A stretch of DNA of 64,000 nt from Leishmania infantum JPCM5 (lineage: Eukaryota; Euglenozoa; Kinetoplastea; Trypanosomatida; Trypanosomatidae), in assembly GCF_000002875.2 (NCBI RefSeq), contig NC_009419.2:242433-306432 (forward strand), in the 5' to 3' direction. This document shows positions 41,111 through 49,971 of the stretch, piece by piece; the stretch's first letter is position 1; each line of letters starts with the position of its first letter. The notes under the pieces were generated by a model that made no database searches, was not told where the DNA came from, and worked only from the letters and a program-made list of their open reading frames with translations. Made by a program: the position numbers and the translations under genes.

Positions 41111-41236
41111 GATGAAAAGACAAACAAGCCAAAAAGACCATATTAAACAAGATTAGAAAAGACAAAGTAAGAAGCTCAAAAACATAAAGGGAGCAGTTTA
41201 ACACAAACCGCCTTTGTATCAAAAGAGCAAGTAATA
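41111..41236. other. A-rich, anomalous sequence at the gap edge
   Basis: About 125 bases that are markedly A-rich, with stops in the frames I read through, unlike both the GC-rich coding sequence and the CT/GT-rich spacers of this window. The sequence turns GC-rich and coding-like at about 41237. I read it as low-quality or foreign sequence at a contig end rather than a true intergenic region, but a real insertion cannot be excluded. Confidence 0.55.
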
Positions 41237-43417
41237 AGGAGGAAGGCCAACGCCCTTGGCATCACCGATTTTTCCAATGTCTCGGCGATTCATGCGGCAG
41301 TGGCGAAGATGTTCACAAACGACACACTGTTTGAGAACTACATGACCCTCCGCACCGGTGGCGTGGTCGACGACCCGTGCACGACGACGTTCTGCCGCGT
41401 GTACACGGTTTGCGCGATGCTCTACGCCACGCACGACAACATCAACAGCTGCGTGCGCTCGCAGATCCCGTCGTCGTCGTCGTCATCGGAGCCAATAGAC
41501 AGCAGCGACAGCGCCCCGTCCCCGACCCCTGGCCCGTCTATGCACATCGATTCAAAGCCACAGTACCACATCCGTCCGCCGACGAACTGGATCAACGACC
41601 CCAACGGCCCCTACCGCGACCCCGTCACCGGCAAAATTCACCTGTACATGCAGTACAACCCCAACGGTCCGCTCTGGGGTGACATTGCATGGTACCACGT
41701 GACGTCGGACGACTACGTCAAGTGGACGATCCCGAGCACGCCGATCGCGACGTACGCCGACAGGTGGTACGACAAGTGGGGCGCCTACTCCGGCACCATG
41801 ATGAACAACAACTACAGCGAGCCGGTCATGGTGTACACCTGCACCGAGCCGGAGAACATCCAGCGGCAGTGCGTCGCGACCATCTCGCCGAGCGACCTGG
41901 CCGGCAAGCGCACACTGAGCTTCTTCGAGAAAAGCCCGCTGAATCCCATCCTCACCGAGGAGAGCGTGCCCGGGCTGGTGGGTCTGGGCAACTTCCGCGA
42001 CCCGACGGAGTGGTGGCGGGACCCCGCCAACCCCAGCCAGTGGCTCATCGCGTTCGCAGCCCGCATCAAGGACAGAGACGGCGACAACGCGCACATCGTC
42101 CTGTTCAGCACCACCGACCCCAGCTTCCAGAGCGGCTACAGCTTCTCCCACAGCCTCTACGTCTACAAGTACGACCTGGACCACATGTTTGAGTGCCCCG
42201 ACTTCTTCACGCTGAAACAGGGCGGCGAGCACTACCTCAAGGTCTCCACCATGCCCTCGCACCGCGACTACATCGTCTACGGCTCCTACCAGGCTGACCC
42301 GGTGACCGGCAAGTACGTCTTCATCGCGGACCCCGCGCGCAGCTTCACCTTCATCGACTACGGCCCGTTCTACGCCTCCAAGACCTTCTACGACCCCATC
42401 CTCAAACGCCGCATGATGTGGGGCTGGACCAACGACGAGCTGAGCAACGAGCAGATCACCTCGCAGGGCTGGTCTGGTGTGCAGAACCTGCTGCGCGGCA
42501 TCGAGTACGACAGCGTCGAGAAGAAGATCAAGACGTACCCGATCGCGGAGCTGAAGGGGCTGCGTCTGAGCCACCTCTATTCGCGTCCGGAGACCGACCC
42601 GCTCGTGCTGGTGGATGGCACGCCACAGATCCTCATCACGGCCGGCACGAATGCCACTCGTCAGCACGAGATTATCGTCACCTTCAAGCTTTCCAGCATG
42701 GATTCCTTCAAAGGAAACACCTACTACACCGAAAGTGCCGCGCCCGAGTTCGGTGTGATGATCCGTACCAACGCGGACCTCAGCCAGTACACGACCGTCT
42801 CGGTACGCATGCCGGCGGCGGTGCGGCAGCCGATCTCCAACCGCGCGCAGGACACGACGTGGGCACCCATCAAGATGTACCCTGGCTCTGGCACCAATGC
42901 CGCGAGCAACTGTAGCGCGGAATGCGCAAAGGAGCGCACGTGCGTTTCGTGGACGTACACCACTTCGCCGTCATCGACGTGCGCCCTGTACTGGAAGACG
43001 AGCCGGCGCGTGTACAACGCGACCGCGCACAGCGGCACAGTGAACATCCCCTTGCTATATATGGACCGCACCCATTCCGGCTCTATCGGTTCCCGACAGC
43101 CTCTCCTTGGCCGCTCGCCTGTGAAGCAGACGAACCCTAACGTGGTGCGTCTGCACATCTTCGTTGACGACAGCGTCATCGAGGTCTTCAAGGATGGCGG
43201 TCTGGAGACCATGACTGGTCGCCTCTACCTCCCTGGCGGCGAGTCGCAGACGGGCATCGCTGTGTACAGCAAGAACACGGGCAGCATCACCGTCACCGCC
43301 TCAGCCGAGATCTTCTCGATGGACTCAGCGTTTGCCGCGGAGGCTGGCCCTAATTTGATCCGCACCTACACAAACAGCTACTACAACCTACTGTCAGCTC
43401 TGGGTGTCGCCAGCTAG
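41237..43417 (+). CDS. GH32 beta-fructofuranosidase (invertase), joined to a phosphodiesterase-type tail
   Basis: An open frame of 726 residues with no visible natural start. The first 70 residues (RKANALGITDFSNVSAI, then DDPCTTTFCRVYTVCAMLY...SC) look like the C-terminal helices and Cys-rich tail of an ASM-like phosphodiesterase. A Ser/Pro-rich linker (about 41470-41540) leads into a GH32 domain. That domain has the nucleophile motif NWINDPNG (Asp codon 41597-41599), FRDP (Asp 41999-42001), the acid/base motif ECPD (Glu 42191-42193) and the C-terminal beta-sandwich signature DDSVIEVFKDGG. GH32 enzymes of this type hydrolyse sucrose; Leishmania secretes an invertase, useful in the sugar-feeding sand fly. 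A Cys-rich insert (about 42874-43020) interrupts the sandwich. No signal peptide precedes the catalytic domain, so secretion would depend on the upstream part. Confidence 0.88.
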   Translation, partial: RRKANALGITDFSNVSAIHAAVAKMFTNDTLFENYMTLRTGGVVDDPCTTTFCRVYTVCAMLYATHDNINSCVRSQIPSSSSSSEPIDSSDSAPSPTPGPSMHIDSKPQYHIRPPTNWINDPNGPYRDPVTGKIHLYMQYNPNGPLWGDIAWYHVTSDDYVKWTIPSTPIATYADRWYDKWGAYSGTMMNNNYSEPVMVYTCTEPENIQRQCVATISPSDLAGKRTLSFFEKSPLNPILTEESVPGLVGLGNFRDPTEWWRDPANPSQWLIAFAARIKDRDGDNAHIVLFSTTDPSFQSGYSFSHSLYVYKYDLDHMFECPDFFTLKQGGEHYLKVSTMPSHRDYIVYGSYQADPVTGKYVFIADPARSFTFIDYGPFYASKTFYDPILKRRMMWGWTNDELSNEQITSQGWSGVQNLLRGIEYDSVEKKIKTYPIAELKGLRLSHLYSRPETDPLVLVDGTPQILITAGTNATRQHEIIVTFKLSSMDSFKGNTYYTESAAPEFGVMIRTNADLSQYTTVSVRMPAAVRQPISNRAQDTTWAPIKMYPGSGTNAASNCSAECAKERTCVSWTYTTSPSSTCALYWKTSRRVYNATAHSGTVNIPLLYMDRTHSGSIGSRQPLLGRSPVKQTNPNVVRLHIFVDDSVIEVFKDGGLETMTGRLYLPGGESQTGIAVYSKNTGSITVTASAEIFSMDSAFAAEAGPNLIRTYTNSYYNLLSALGVAS

Positions 43418-43509
43418 GATGAACGTGGCGCGCTCGGAGGCACGCTAGCAGACGAAGGCGGGTGGAGAGTAAACCGCGTCTCCAAGGCTCGCCCGTGCCC
43501 AGGCCTCCA

Positions 43510-44100
43510 TCGTGCCGACAGCACACATATGAGGGGTCGGGTCTCCCCCCTCCTCGCTGCGTTGGGGCTTTATTCACCTCTTGCTTTTTTTTCGGTTGTA
43601 CGGCAGCTCCGTGTGTGGCACATTTTTTAGCTGTTTCCTCGGTGGCGCAGGACGTGTGCACATGCCGGATGACGGTGCCGTCACAACGCTCCCGCAGCTC
43701 TCCCGCTGGGGTATGCAGGCAGCGACTCTTCCGCCTCGCGAGGCTCCCTTACCCGGTGTGGACAGGTGGTGCGACGCAGACAGACATCAAGTCAGGCGCG
43801 GCCGCGATGCTCCACGCTACTAACACACTCATGCACACGGCAACAGCAGTCCGTGACCCCCTTGCCCGCAGCGATCACACTGAGTGTGAAGCAGTGGAGC
43901 TGGGGCTTGACGTGCTGCGGGCTCGCCCTACCTCCTCATGGTGCTCGGCACGGGCCCTACAGCGATGGAGGGTGGCATGTCGCGACGTACCTGGGCACCG
44001 GCGCTTGCGCTGCTGGCCCGCCGCCTTCGCGCTTCCGCTAGTCGCTGCGCGTTGTGAAGTGGAACGCAGGGGGGGGGGGGGGCGAAGCTGGCAAGGTGGC
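43510..44100 (+). mobile_element. Possible SIDER-like degenerate retroposon in the invertase 3' UTR
   Basis: A GC-rich block of about 600 bases with no sustained frame, set in a 3' UTR. Its position, size and composition fit the short extinct retroposons (SIDER) found in Leishmania 3' UTRs, some of which affect mRNA stability. Segments such as GTGCCGTCACAACGC and TGGTGCTCGGCACGGGCCCT feel familiar from such elements, but I cannot confirm this without a consensus. I see no clear poly-A tail or target-site duplication. The alternative is a decayed gene. Confidence 0.35.
44069..44082 (+). repeat. Homopolymer run of 14 G
   Basis: An uninterrupted G run at the end of the GC-rich block. Its length is uncertain in any assembly. 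Confidence 0.85.
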
Positions 44101-45159
44101 GATAAACCGGCAACGGCAGAGTAGCTGCCGCCATCTCCACGGATTACGGGACCCGGTCACCGATCTCAGGCGCCAAGCCGGCATCCTCTATTATCCGCAC
44201 GACGGACGCCACCGTCTCCGCCCTCGAGCAGGACCCTAGACGGGGTAGGACAGGAAGAGCCCGTACGATGCATGGCGCCAATTCGACGGCAGATGGCTCG
44301 TCCTAGAGGACCAGGGATGCAGCCGTGGTGCAGCAGAGGTACTACGGTGAGCTGTGGTTGTGTGTCCGCGTAAACTCTTGGCTGGCGTGTTCGTGGTGAT
44401 GAACGGAGCACGTTCAGCGCACACGTTCAACAAAAGGAGCGCTCTTTCCGCGTTCAGATATTTTTTGTTTGTTTTCGTTTTGGCACTTTTCGCAATTTGA
44501 TTTTGGGCGTGTGTACGTAATGAACGAGAGACGTGTGGTGTGGAAGGGCCCTGGAGCGGAAGCGAACAGCAAAGAGGCGAAGGGCAACGCTCTTGTTCGG
44601 CTCGGCACCTCCTCCACTCATCATACAGACGTGCACGCGGAGGATGAGACGAAAACGACATTGCCCTCACTCTTCTCCGCTTCTGCCCATGCACTCTCTC
44701 TACTTGGTGCCGGTGCGCATGGCATCAACGAAGGGGCGCAGAGATTTGCAGGAGAAGCTGCGCGTACAAGTCGGCCACGTCTTTTTCTCTCCCCCTCCCC
44801 TCTATTCCTTTCCTTTTGTACTCTGCTGCCTGTGTAGCGGTTCCCCCCCCCTCGCCCTCACATGCACGCACATAAACTGATAAGATAAAGTCAGCACGCG
44901 ATCGTGTTCGTCCATCTCAGGTAGACGCCAGAATAGTAGCGGGGGGAGACAACTGGCGTGTTCAAGCGCTGGCTCCGCGAAGCCTCACAGGGGGGTCTTT
45001 CCGCTCTTTCCTTTATTGCCTCTTGCCGCTGTGACGCGCTTGCGCACGCGGCCAAGCTAGCCAAAAAAAAAAAGCGGCGGTGGTTGCACGGAAAGCTCTA
45101 CGCTTCCCCCGCCCCCGAGTCCCAGCGCCGTGGCTTTGGATGCTACTTCACCTAACTGG

Positions 45160-45232
45160 TGCTCTCTTCCCTCTTTCCTTTTCTCCGATCCCTTCCTCTT
45201 GTGTTCGCTTTTGCCGTGCCCACCCTCTGCAG
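45160..45232 (+). promoter_or_regulatory. Trans-splice acceptor of the RING gene
   Basis: An AG-free, CT-rich stretch ends in CTGCAG, with AG at 45231-45232. The leader is 184 nt before ATG 45417 and contains at least one upstream ATG. Confidence 0.55.
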
Positions 45233-45416
45233 CCGGCCCACAGGCGCGCAAACGCACACATGATTCGGATGAACAGCCCCGCAGTGCACTCGCGTAACGT
45301 CTTTTTAGCACCGTAGGCGATTCATAGACGCCTCCATCGCTGAGGAACTCATAGAGAAAGCGGGGTGCATCTGGCACCATCACAACGCACAAGACACACA
45401 TAAATACAACGCCTTC

Positions 45417-48400
45417 ATGGTCACTCAGCTCGCTGCCTCACCGCCTGCGCAGCGGCCGCCGGATCAGCATCATGAACAAACCACCGACACCCCACCGCCG
45501 CGCCGGCCCTCATCAATGTCCCTCGTCGACTTCTCCTTCACACAATTCTTCATTGCGTTGGACGAAGCGGCAGCTGAGGAGCAGCGCGCCACTGCGGAGG
45601 CCATCGCCGCGGCCCCTGCAACCGCCACATCAACGTCTAGCGCCGTGCTACCTGCGACAATGCCACACACAACGCAGCCCCTCGCTAGCGCTGCCACTCT
45701 CTCCTTGCACGACTGCGTCCTTCTCAAGCTAAGTCTAACGTGCGCCCTCTGCGGCCGACTACTCCGACACCAGCCGGCCGCCATCGAAACCTGCGGTCAC
45801 TGCTTCTGCTACGAGTGCATCAACAACGCCCTGGAGAATGGATGTGCGCCGCGGATGATAGAATGGCCGTGGTGTACGCTGGAGAAGGAGGTCGGCGCCG
45901 CTGAAGTGCGATGGGCTGCCGCGACTGTGGTGTCCACGTCCGCGAAATCATTGCGCGCCAGCACAGCGGCAACCACTCCAGGAGGCGCTCCGCAAGCAAC
46001 CGAGGAGACTGCAGATAGACATCACGATTGCGATGAGGTGCAAGTCGCGGTCCCTCTAGGGTCCCGGGCTGCACGCTCTACCGATGCACAGTCGTCACGT
46101 CAGCCGCGCAAATGGCGCAAGGTGCGTCAGATGTGCCCACTGTGTCTTGGCCCTGCCTTTAAGTGGATGCTCGTTCCCCTGCAGCCGCTCGCAGACCTCT
46201 GCAACTCTCTACATTCGGCGTACCCAGGGCTGGAGGGGGCGCTTGGGCGGCTCACAGCAACTACGTCGAACAGCGCTGCGTTCATCACGGAGTCACGGGC
46301 AGCGTCTGCAAACTGTGGCGAGGCAGGAGGAGAAATCGACGGCGACATGCAGTGGCATGGGCAACCTGCCAGCGATTCGGCTGGCCTCATCACAGCCGCC
46401 TTCGCGCCTCGTTCGTCAGTGCCCGGTGCTGAAGACTGGCGGAGCACTCAGGACGAGGAGGCGGAGCGGCGCCGGCGCCGCAGCACCGGGGGGGCGCGGA
46501 AAGAAATCACGTTTGCTGTCGACATTGCATCGCGAGTGCCGAGCATTCCAGCCCCGGTCGCCGCCGACGCCCAGGCGACTGTGAGTAAGACCTCTGGCCC
46601 TGCCGCTGATATCGCATGCGTGGCGCACAGCGCGGGCGTAGAAACCATCGAGGAAGAGACGCCCAACTCAGCCGAGGCTGAGGAGCAGGACGGCGGCGTG
46701 GCAGGGGCAGCAGTGGCGGCGGTTCTTCAGCTCAGTGCCGATTTGATTCCCTCGCCAGGCGGCATCCCTGCTCCAGCGCTCTCCGCGGCAACGACGGAGG
46801 CGCCGCGCAACATAGTCTCCTCCAGTTCGTGGCAGCGCAGTGCTGCGCTCAACGCGCTGGACCCAACGCCGCTGTGCCGAGAAGAGGTGCTGGGGCACTC
46901 GCCTACAAATGCCAGAGAAGACGAGGACACTCAGCAGGGTGGAGAGGGGGACGTGGATGCGGTGGTTAACCTTTACTTGGCGCCTGTCCACCAGCACGAG
47001 AAGGGTGCGAAGGGCACCGCAGTCGCGACAGCCAACGCGGACGCTCCTCAGCCCCTGCTTCCGTTTTTCACAGCCCAACGCCACCACTGCCTCTTACTTG
47101 ACACTGTACCTACGCCATCGGACAAAAGCGGCGTGCTGTGGCCGGTGACGACGTCTCCAACGAGAAAGGAGGAGGCGGATGGACGGGCGCCGCCATCAGC
47201 GCGGCTGTCGGCGCCCCTCGGCAGCATCGACGCGATCCTGCGTGCGCGCGCCTCTTCCACATCCGGGTGGTCTGTCGTGTGGGACGGGGTGGAAGAAAGG
47301 AAAAGCGACGACAGCAGTGACAGTGACGAAGGCTGTCCCACTACCCGGGCACCATCGAGTCAATGCCCCTACTCCACTGTACAAGTCGCTGAGGTAGGTG
47401 AAGATGAGTGCGCTGCCCGGGGAGAAAGGAGAGGCAACGGTGGTGTCGATCGCGAACATCGACGCCCTATCCCGGCGAATGCTTTCTCAGGCGTGAGCCG
47501 TCACACCGTGAAGGATGCGCTGACCTTCGTGCACATGCAGGATGTTTGGGAGTTGCACACAGCACTAGTCCGTCGACATCCCCGACTGCCTCCGTGTTTT
47601 GCCGCCCTGCGGCACGGTCGCGTTCGCTGGCAGGCAGACGTAGCAGCAGAAGAGGATAGCAGCGAGTGTGCAGTTGACTCGACATGCAACGATGCTCCGC
47701 ACCCACCGCCGCCGATCCTTTGCGTGGTGGGGCACTACCCACAGCAGTCGTGCCGAAGCGACCCATCAGGCTTGCGTCTCCTCCCTAAGCTCACCCCAAC
47801 CGCCTGTACAGCTCTCGTGCTCGGCGTCCCATGCGTGGACATGACATGGGTCGCGTCTCCGACGTCTTCGCCTTGGACGGCGCACGCCGTCTCTGGGTGG
47901 CAAACGAGCACCGCTGTCGTGGATGGCACACCATCGCCTTTGGTGCGTGAGCGGCAGAGGCCGAATGCATTCCAGAACGCGCTGGAGCGACTGACGGCGG
48001 CGTCTGGCGCTTCTTCCCAGCCACAGCGCCTCGCAGAGTCACTGCCGGGCTCGTGGATGGCCACAACGCAGCGCGCTCTCTTGGCCCACCTACACCCCAC
48101 CGCGCAACCGCGCAACACTCAAAACGGCTCTGATACGACTGCGACCCACGCTGCCGTAGATACGTACGTGTTCTTTCTCCTGCCAGACGGCGCCACGCGG
48201 CAGCTGGGTGAGATGCTCTACCAACAGTGGACCCGTGCAGCGTTGTGGCAGTCACCGCAAGCAATGGGTGCGCCTCCGACGGTGGTGGCGCCTCTCTCAT
48301 TATCGTCGCGCAAGCGACGCAGAGATGGGGTGCCTTTCAGCGGCATCATACACGGTATCGGCAATTGGTCGGCGACGGATGGCCACCCGCAACGAGCTTG

Positions 48401-49256
48401 GCGACGTCTGCTGCTGGTGGCCGGTGGCGCAGCAGTGGAACTTTCGTGGACGCTCTTCGAGGCCCTTGTGGCAACCGCCGCTGCCTTGGAGGACGGCGAC
48501 AGCGTGGTAGAGGGGCGCAGCGCGACAGACACGGACTCTTTGGTAAAGGCGCTGGCTTCACACCTTCGGCATCGACGCACCAGTGGCACCGGCAGCTTGT
48601 GGATCCATGTAGACGTGGCGGACTGCTGGCGAGAGCCATCGCCGCCGCCGTCGGCAGCGAGCCCAGTCCGCTCCTGCGGTGCCCAGCACACATTCTTCCT
48701 CCTCTACAGCATGGCGGTGGCACGCGATGTTTTCGCGCAGCTGGTAGCAGAGAAAAATGTGCGCGGGAAAACGCCGCGCACGTCGCCCTCTTCTTCATCG
48801 CCGGCGTCAGGAGATGACAGCACCGCTCGCACCCGGGCGTATTTGCGACGCTTCAAGGTTTTTCTCGATCGTCTCGCAGCGCTCGTCGCCGTCGTAGCGG
48901 CGCCGGTTCTTCCTGGCAGCGCCTCTTTGTATGGAGGCGCGTCACACCGGCAGGAGGCTCGCCCGTCCAGCTGGTTATTGGAGAACATTGCGCAAGGGCG
49001 CCGCAGTGCCGGCAGCAGCGTCAACATCTCGGCGCTGTCGCCAACTCAAGAAGATGCCGGCGACGTCAGCGCGTCATCCATCATCACAGCCGAAATGCGG
49101 AGCAGCGGCGAACGGGCAAGGAGGCGGCTCGATGCTGCTGCTTTCTCGATGGGCGAGTGCGGCGCAGAGGGCGAACGGCAAGTCGAAGGAGCTGCGGCTC
49201 TTCCAGCGCAGCGAGCTGGAGTGTACCGTAGCTTGCTCTACACCGACACTCCGTAG
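45417..49256 (+). CDS. RING-finger protein with possible BRCT region
   Basis: A 1279-residue protein, probably a ubiquitin ligase. The RING ligands are C109-x2-C112, C126-x-H128, C131-x2-C134 and, after an unusually long insert of about 105 residues, C240-x2-C243 (MCPLCLGPAFKW). The insert is Ala/Thr-rich and looks disordered, so the ring can still close. A long low-complexity middle follows. Around residues 760-815 the segment ILCVVGHYP ... ALVLGVPCVDMTWVAS resembles the end of a BRCT domain (strand, helix, then 'G-x-P-x-V-x-x-x-W'). A second folded region follows at about 990-1180. RING plus BRCT would recall BRCA1/BARD1, but this is a weak inference. Unrelated E3 ligases are equally possible. 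Start ATG 45417 is the first in frame; a second in-frame ATG lies 33 codons on. Confidence 0.7.
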   Translation: MVTQLAASPPAQRPPDQHHEQTTDTPPPRRPSSMSLVDFSFTQFFIALDEAAAEEQRATAEAIAAAPATATSTSSAVLPATMPHTTQPLASAATLSLHDCVLLKLSLTCALCGRLLRHQPAAIETCGHCFCYECINNALENGCAPRMIEWPWCTLEKEVGAAEVRWAAATVVSTSAKSLRASTAATTPGGAPQATEETADRHHDCDEVQVAVPLGSRAARSTDAQSSRQPRKWRKVRQMCPLCLGPAFKWMLVPLQPLADLCNSLHSAYPGLEGALGRLTATTSNSAAFITESRAASANCGEAGGEIDGDMQWHGQPASDSAGLITAAFAPRSSVPGAEDWRSTQDEEAERRRRRSTGGARKEITFAVDIASRVPSIPAPVAADAQATVSKTSGPAADIACVAHSAGVETIEEETPNSAEAEEQDGGVAGAAVAAVLQLSADLIPSPGGIPAPALSAATTEAPRNIVSSSSWQRSAALNALDPTPLCREEVLGHSPTNAREDEDTQQGGEGDVDAVVNLYLAPVHQHEKGAKGTAVATANADAPQPLLPFFTAQRHHCLLLDTVPTPSDKSGVLWPVTTSPTRKEEADGRAPPSARLSAPLGSIDAILRARASSTSGWSVVWDGVEERKSDDSSDSDEGCPTTRAPSSQCPYSTVQVAEVGEDECAARGERRGNGGVDREHRRPIPANAFSGVSRHTVKDALTFVHMQDVWELHTALVRRHPRLPPCFAALRHGRVRWQADVAAEEDSSECAVDSTCNDAPHPPPPILCVVGHYPQQSCRSDPSGLRLLPKLTPTACTALVLGVPCVDMTWVASPTSSPWTAHAVSGWQTSTAVVDGTPSPLVRERQRPNAFQNALERLTAASGASSQPQRLAESLPGSWMATTQRALLAHLHPTAQPRNTQNGSDTTATHAAVDTYVFFLLPDGATRQLGEMLYQQWTRAALWQSPQAMGAPPTVVAPLSLSSRKRRRDGVPFSGIIHGIGNWSATDGHPQRAWRRLLLVAGGAAVELSWTLFEALVATAAALEDGDSVVEGRSATDTDSLVKALASHLRHRRTSGTGSLWIHVDVADCWREPSPPPSAASPVRSCGAQHTFFLLYSMAVARDVFAQLVAEKNVRGKTPRTSPSSSSPASGDDSTARTRAYLRRFKVFLDRLAALVAVVAAPVLPGSASLYGGASHRQEARPSSWLLENIAQGRRSAGSSVNISALSPTQEDAGDVSASSIITAEMRSSGERARRRLDAAAFSMGECGAEGERQVEGAAALPAQRAGVYRSLLYTDTP

Positions 49257-49745
49257 CGGCCAGGCACCTGCTCGGCTTACGAGCACGCGCCCCGGCCCGC
49301 GCTCACGGATGGGCTCTCACCAGGATGCACAGAAGCACGCAAAGTAACGACAAGAAAACCAGCGTGGTGGCACGCCCTTTGCTCACGCATGCGCAGGGCT
49401 CGTGGGGTGTGTACGTGTATGCCTGTTGTTTGCGTTTCGCCGACCACCCCGGCGCGAGCATGTAAGGCTTGTGTGGGTGCATGACGTGGAGTCGCTCTCT
49501 GGTGGGGCGTGTCCCCTCCTCTTCCCACGTCTCTTTTCACTAAGCACGACTCTTTCCTCTCTCTCTGTCTGTGCATGGTCGTGTCCCTCTGTCCACGCGT
49601 TTTTCTTCTCTTGCCCTCGCTTGCCGGCACGTGGAAGTGTGGGTCCTCCTCATGCGCTGTTCCAAGTAAAGATATATATCTACATATACACATCGGCAGC
49701 AAGCTGACGGGTGTCTAGCGCACTGCGGCAGCGTCCTGTATGTAA

Positions 49746-49750
<5 letters not shown>

Positions 49751-49777
<27 letters not shown>
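49751..49777. repeat. TG dinucleotide microsatellite, 27 bases
   Basis: A perfect TG run of about 13 units, 195 bases upstream of the UTP20 start and just before its pyrimidine tract. Confidence 0.9.
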
Positions 49778-49831
49778 CTTGCCTCCCTCCCATATTCGGC
49801 GCCTTCTCTCCTCTCTGCACCCTTGATGAAG
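49778..49831 (+). promoter_or_regulatory. Candidate trans-splice acceptor of UTP20
   Basis: A CT-rich tract after the TG repeat, AG-free up to AG 49830-49831. The leader is about 140 nt before ATG 49972. Confidence 0.4.
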
Positions 49832-49971
49832 AAACAGAAAAAAAGGGGAAAGACGACCAACACGCATATATACGATAACACGGCAAGTAATCTTAATAGC
49901 AACGAATAAAACCAGGGAGGCACACGCGACGCATCATCATCGCTGCACCTGGTGAGAGCGAGTGATCGGGA

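Larger units (their letters stand above)
43418..45416 (+). other. Intergenic spacer, invertase to RING gene
   Basis: About 2 kb. The first half is GC-rich and may hold a decayed retroposon (listed separately). The second half is ordinary CT/A-rich spacer. The open frames of up to 220 residues here lack protein-like composition. Confidence 0.55.
49257..49971 (+). other. Intergenic spacer, RING gene to UTP20
   Basis: 715 bases with no gene. It contains a TG microsatellite, an AT-rich stretch around 49668-49690 and the UTP20 splice signal. Confidence 0.6.

Noticed and set aside
41552..42667. A 371-residue frame on the minus strand across the invertase
   Set aside because: GC-rich third positions of the GH32 gene leave the antisense frame open. 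The + strand frame has all GH32 catalytic motifs.
43462..44124. A 220-residue frame after the invertase
   Set aside because: Arg/Ala/Cys-rich product without motifs, ending in the poly-G run. Better explained as a GC-rich decayed element than a gene.
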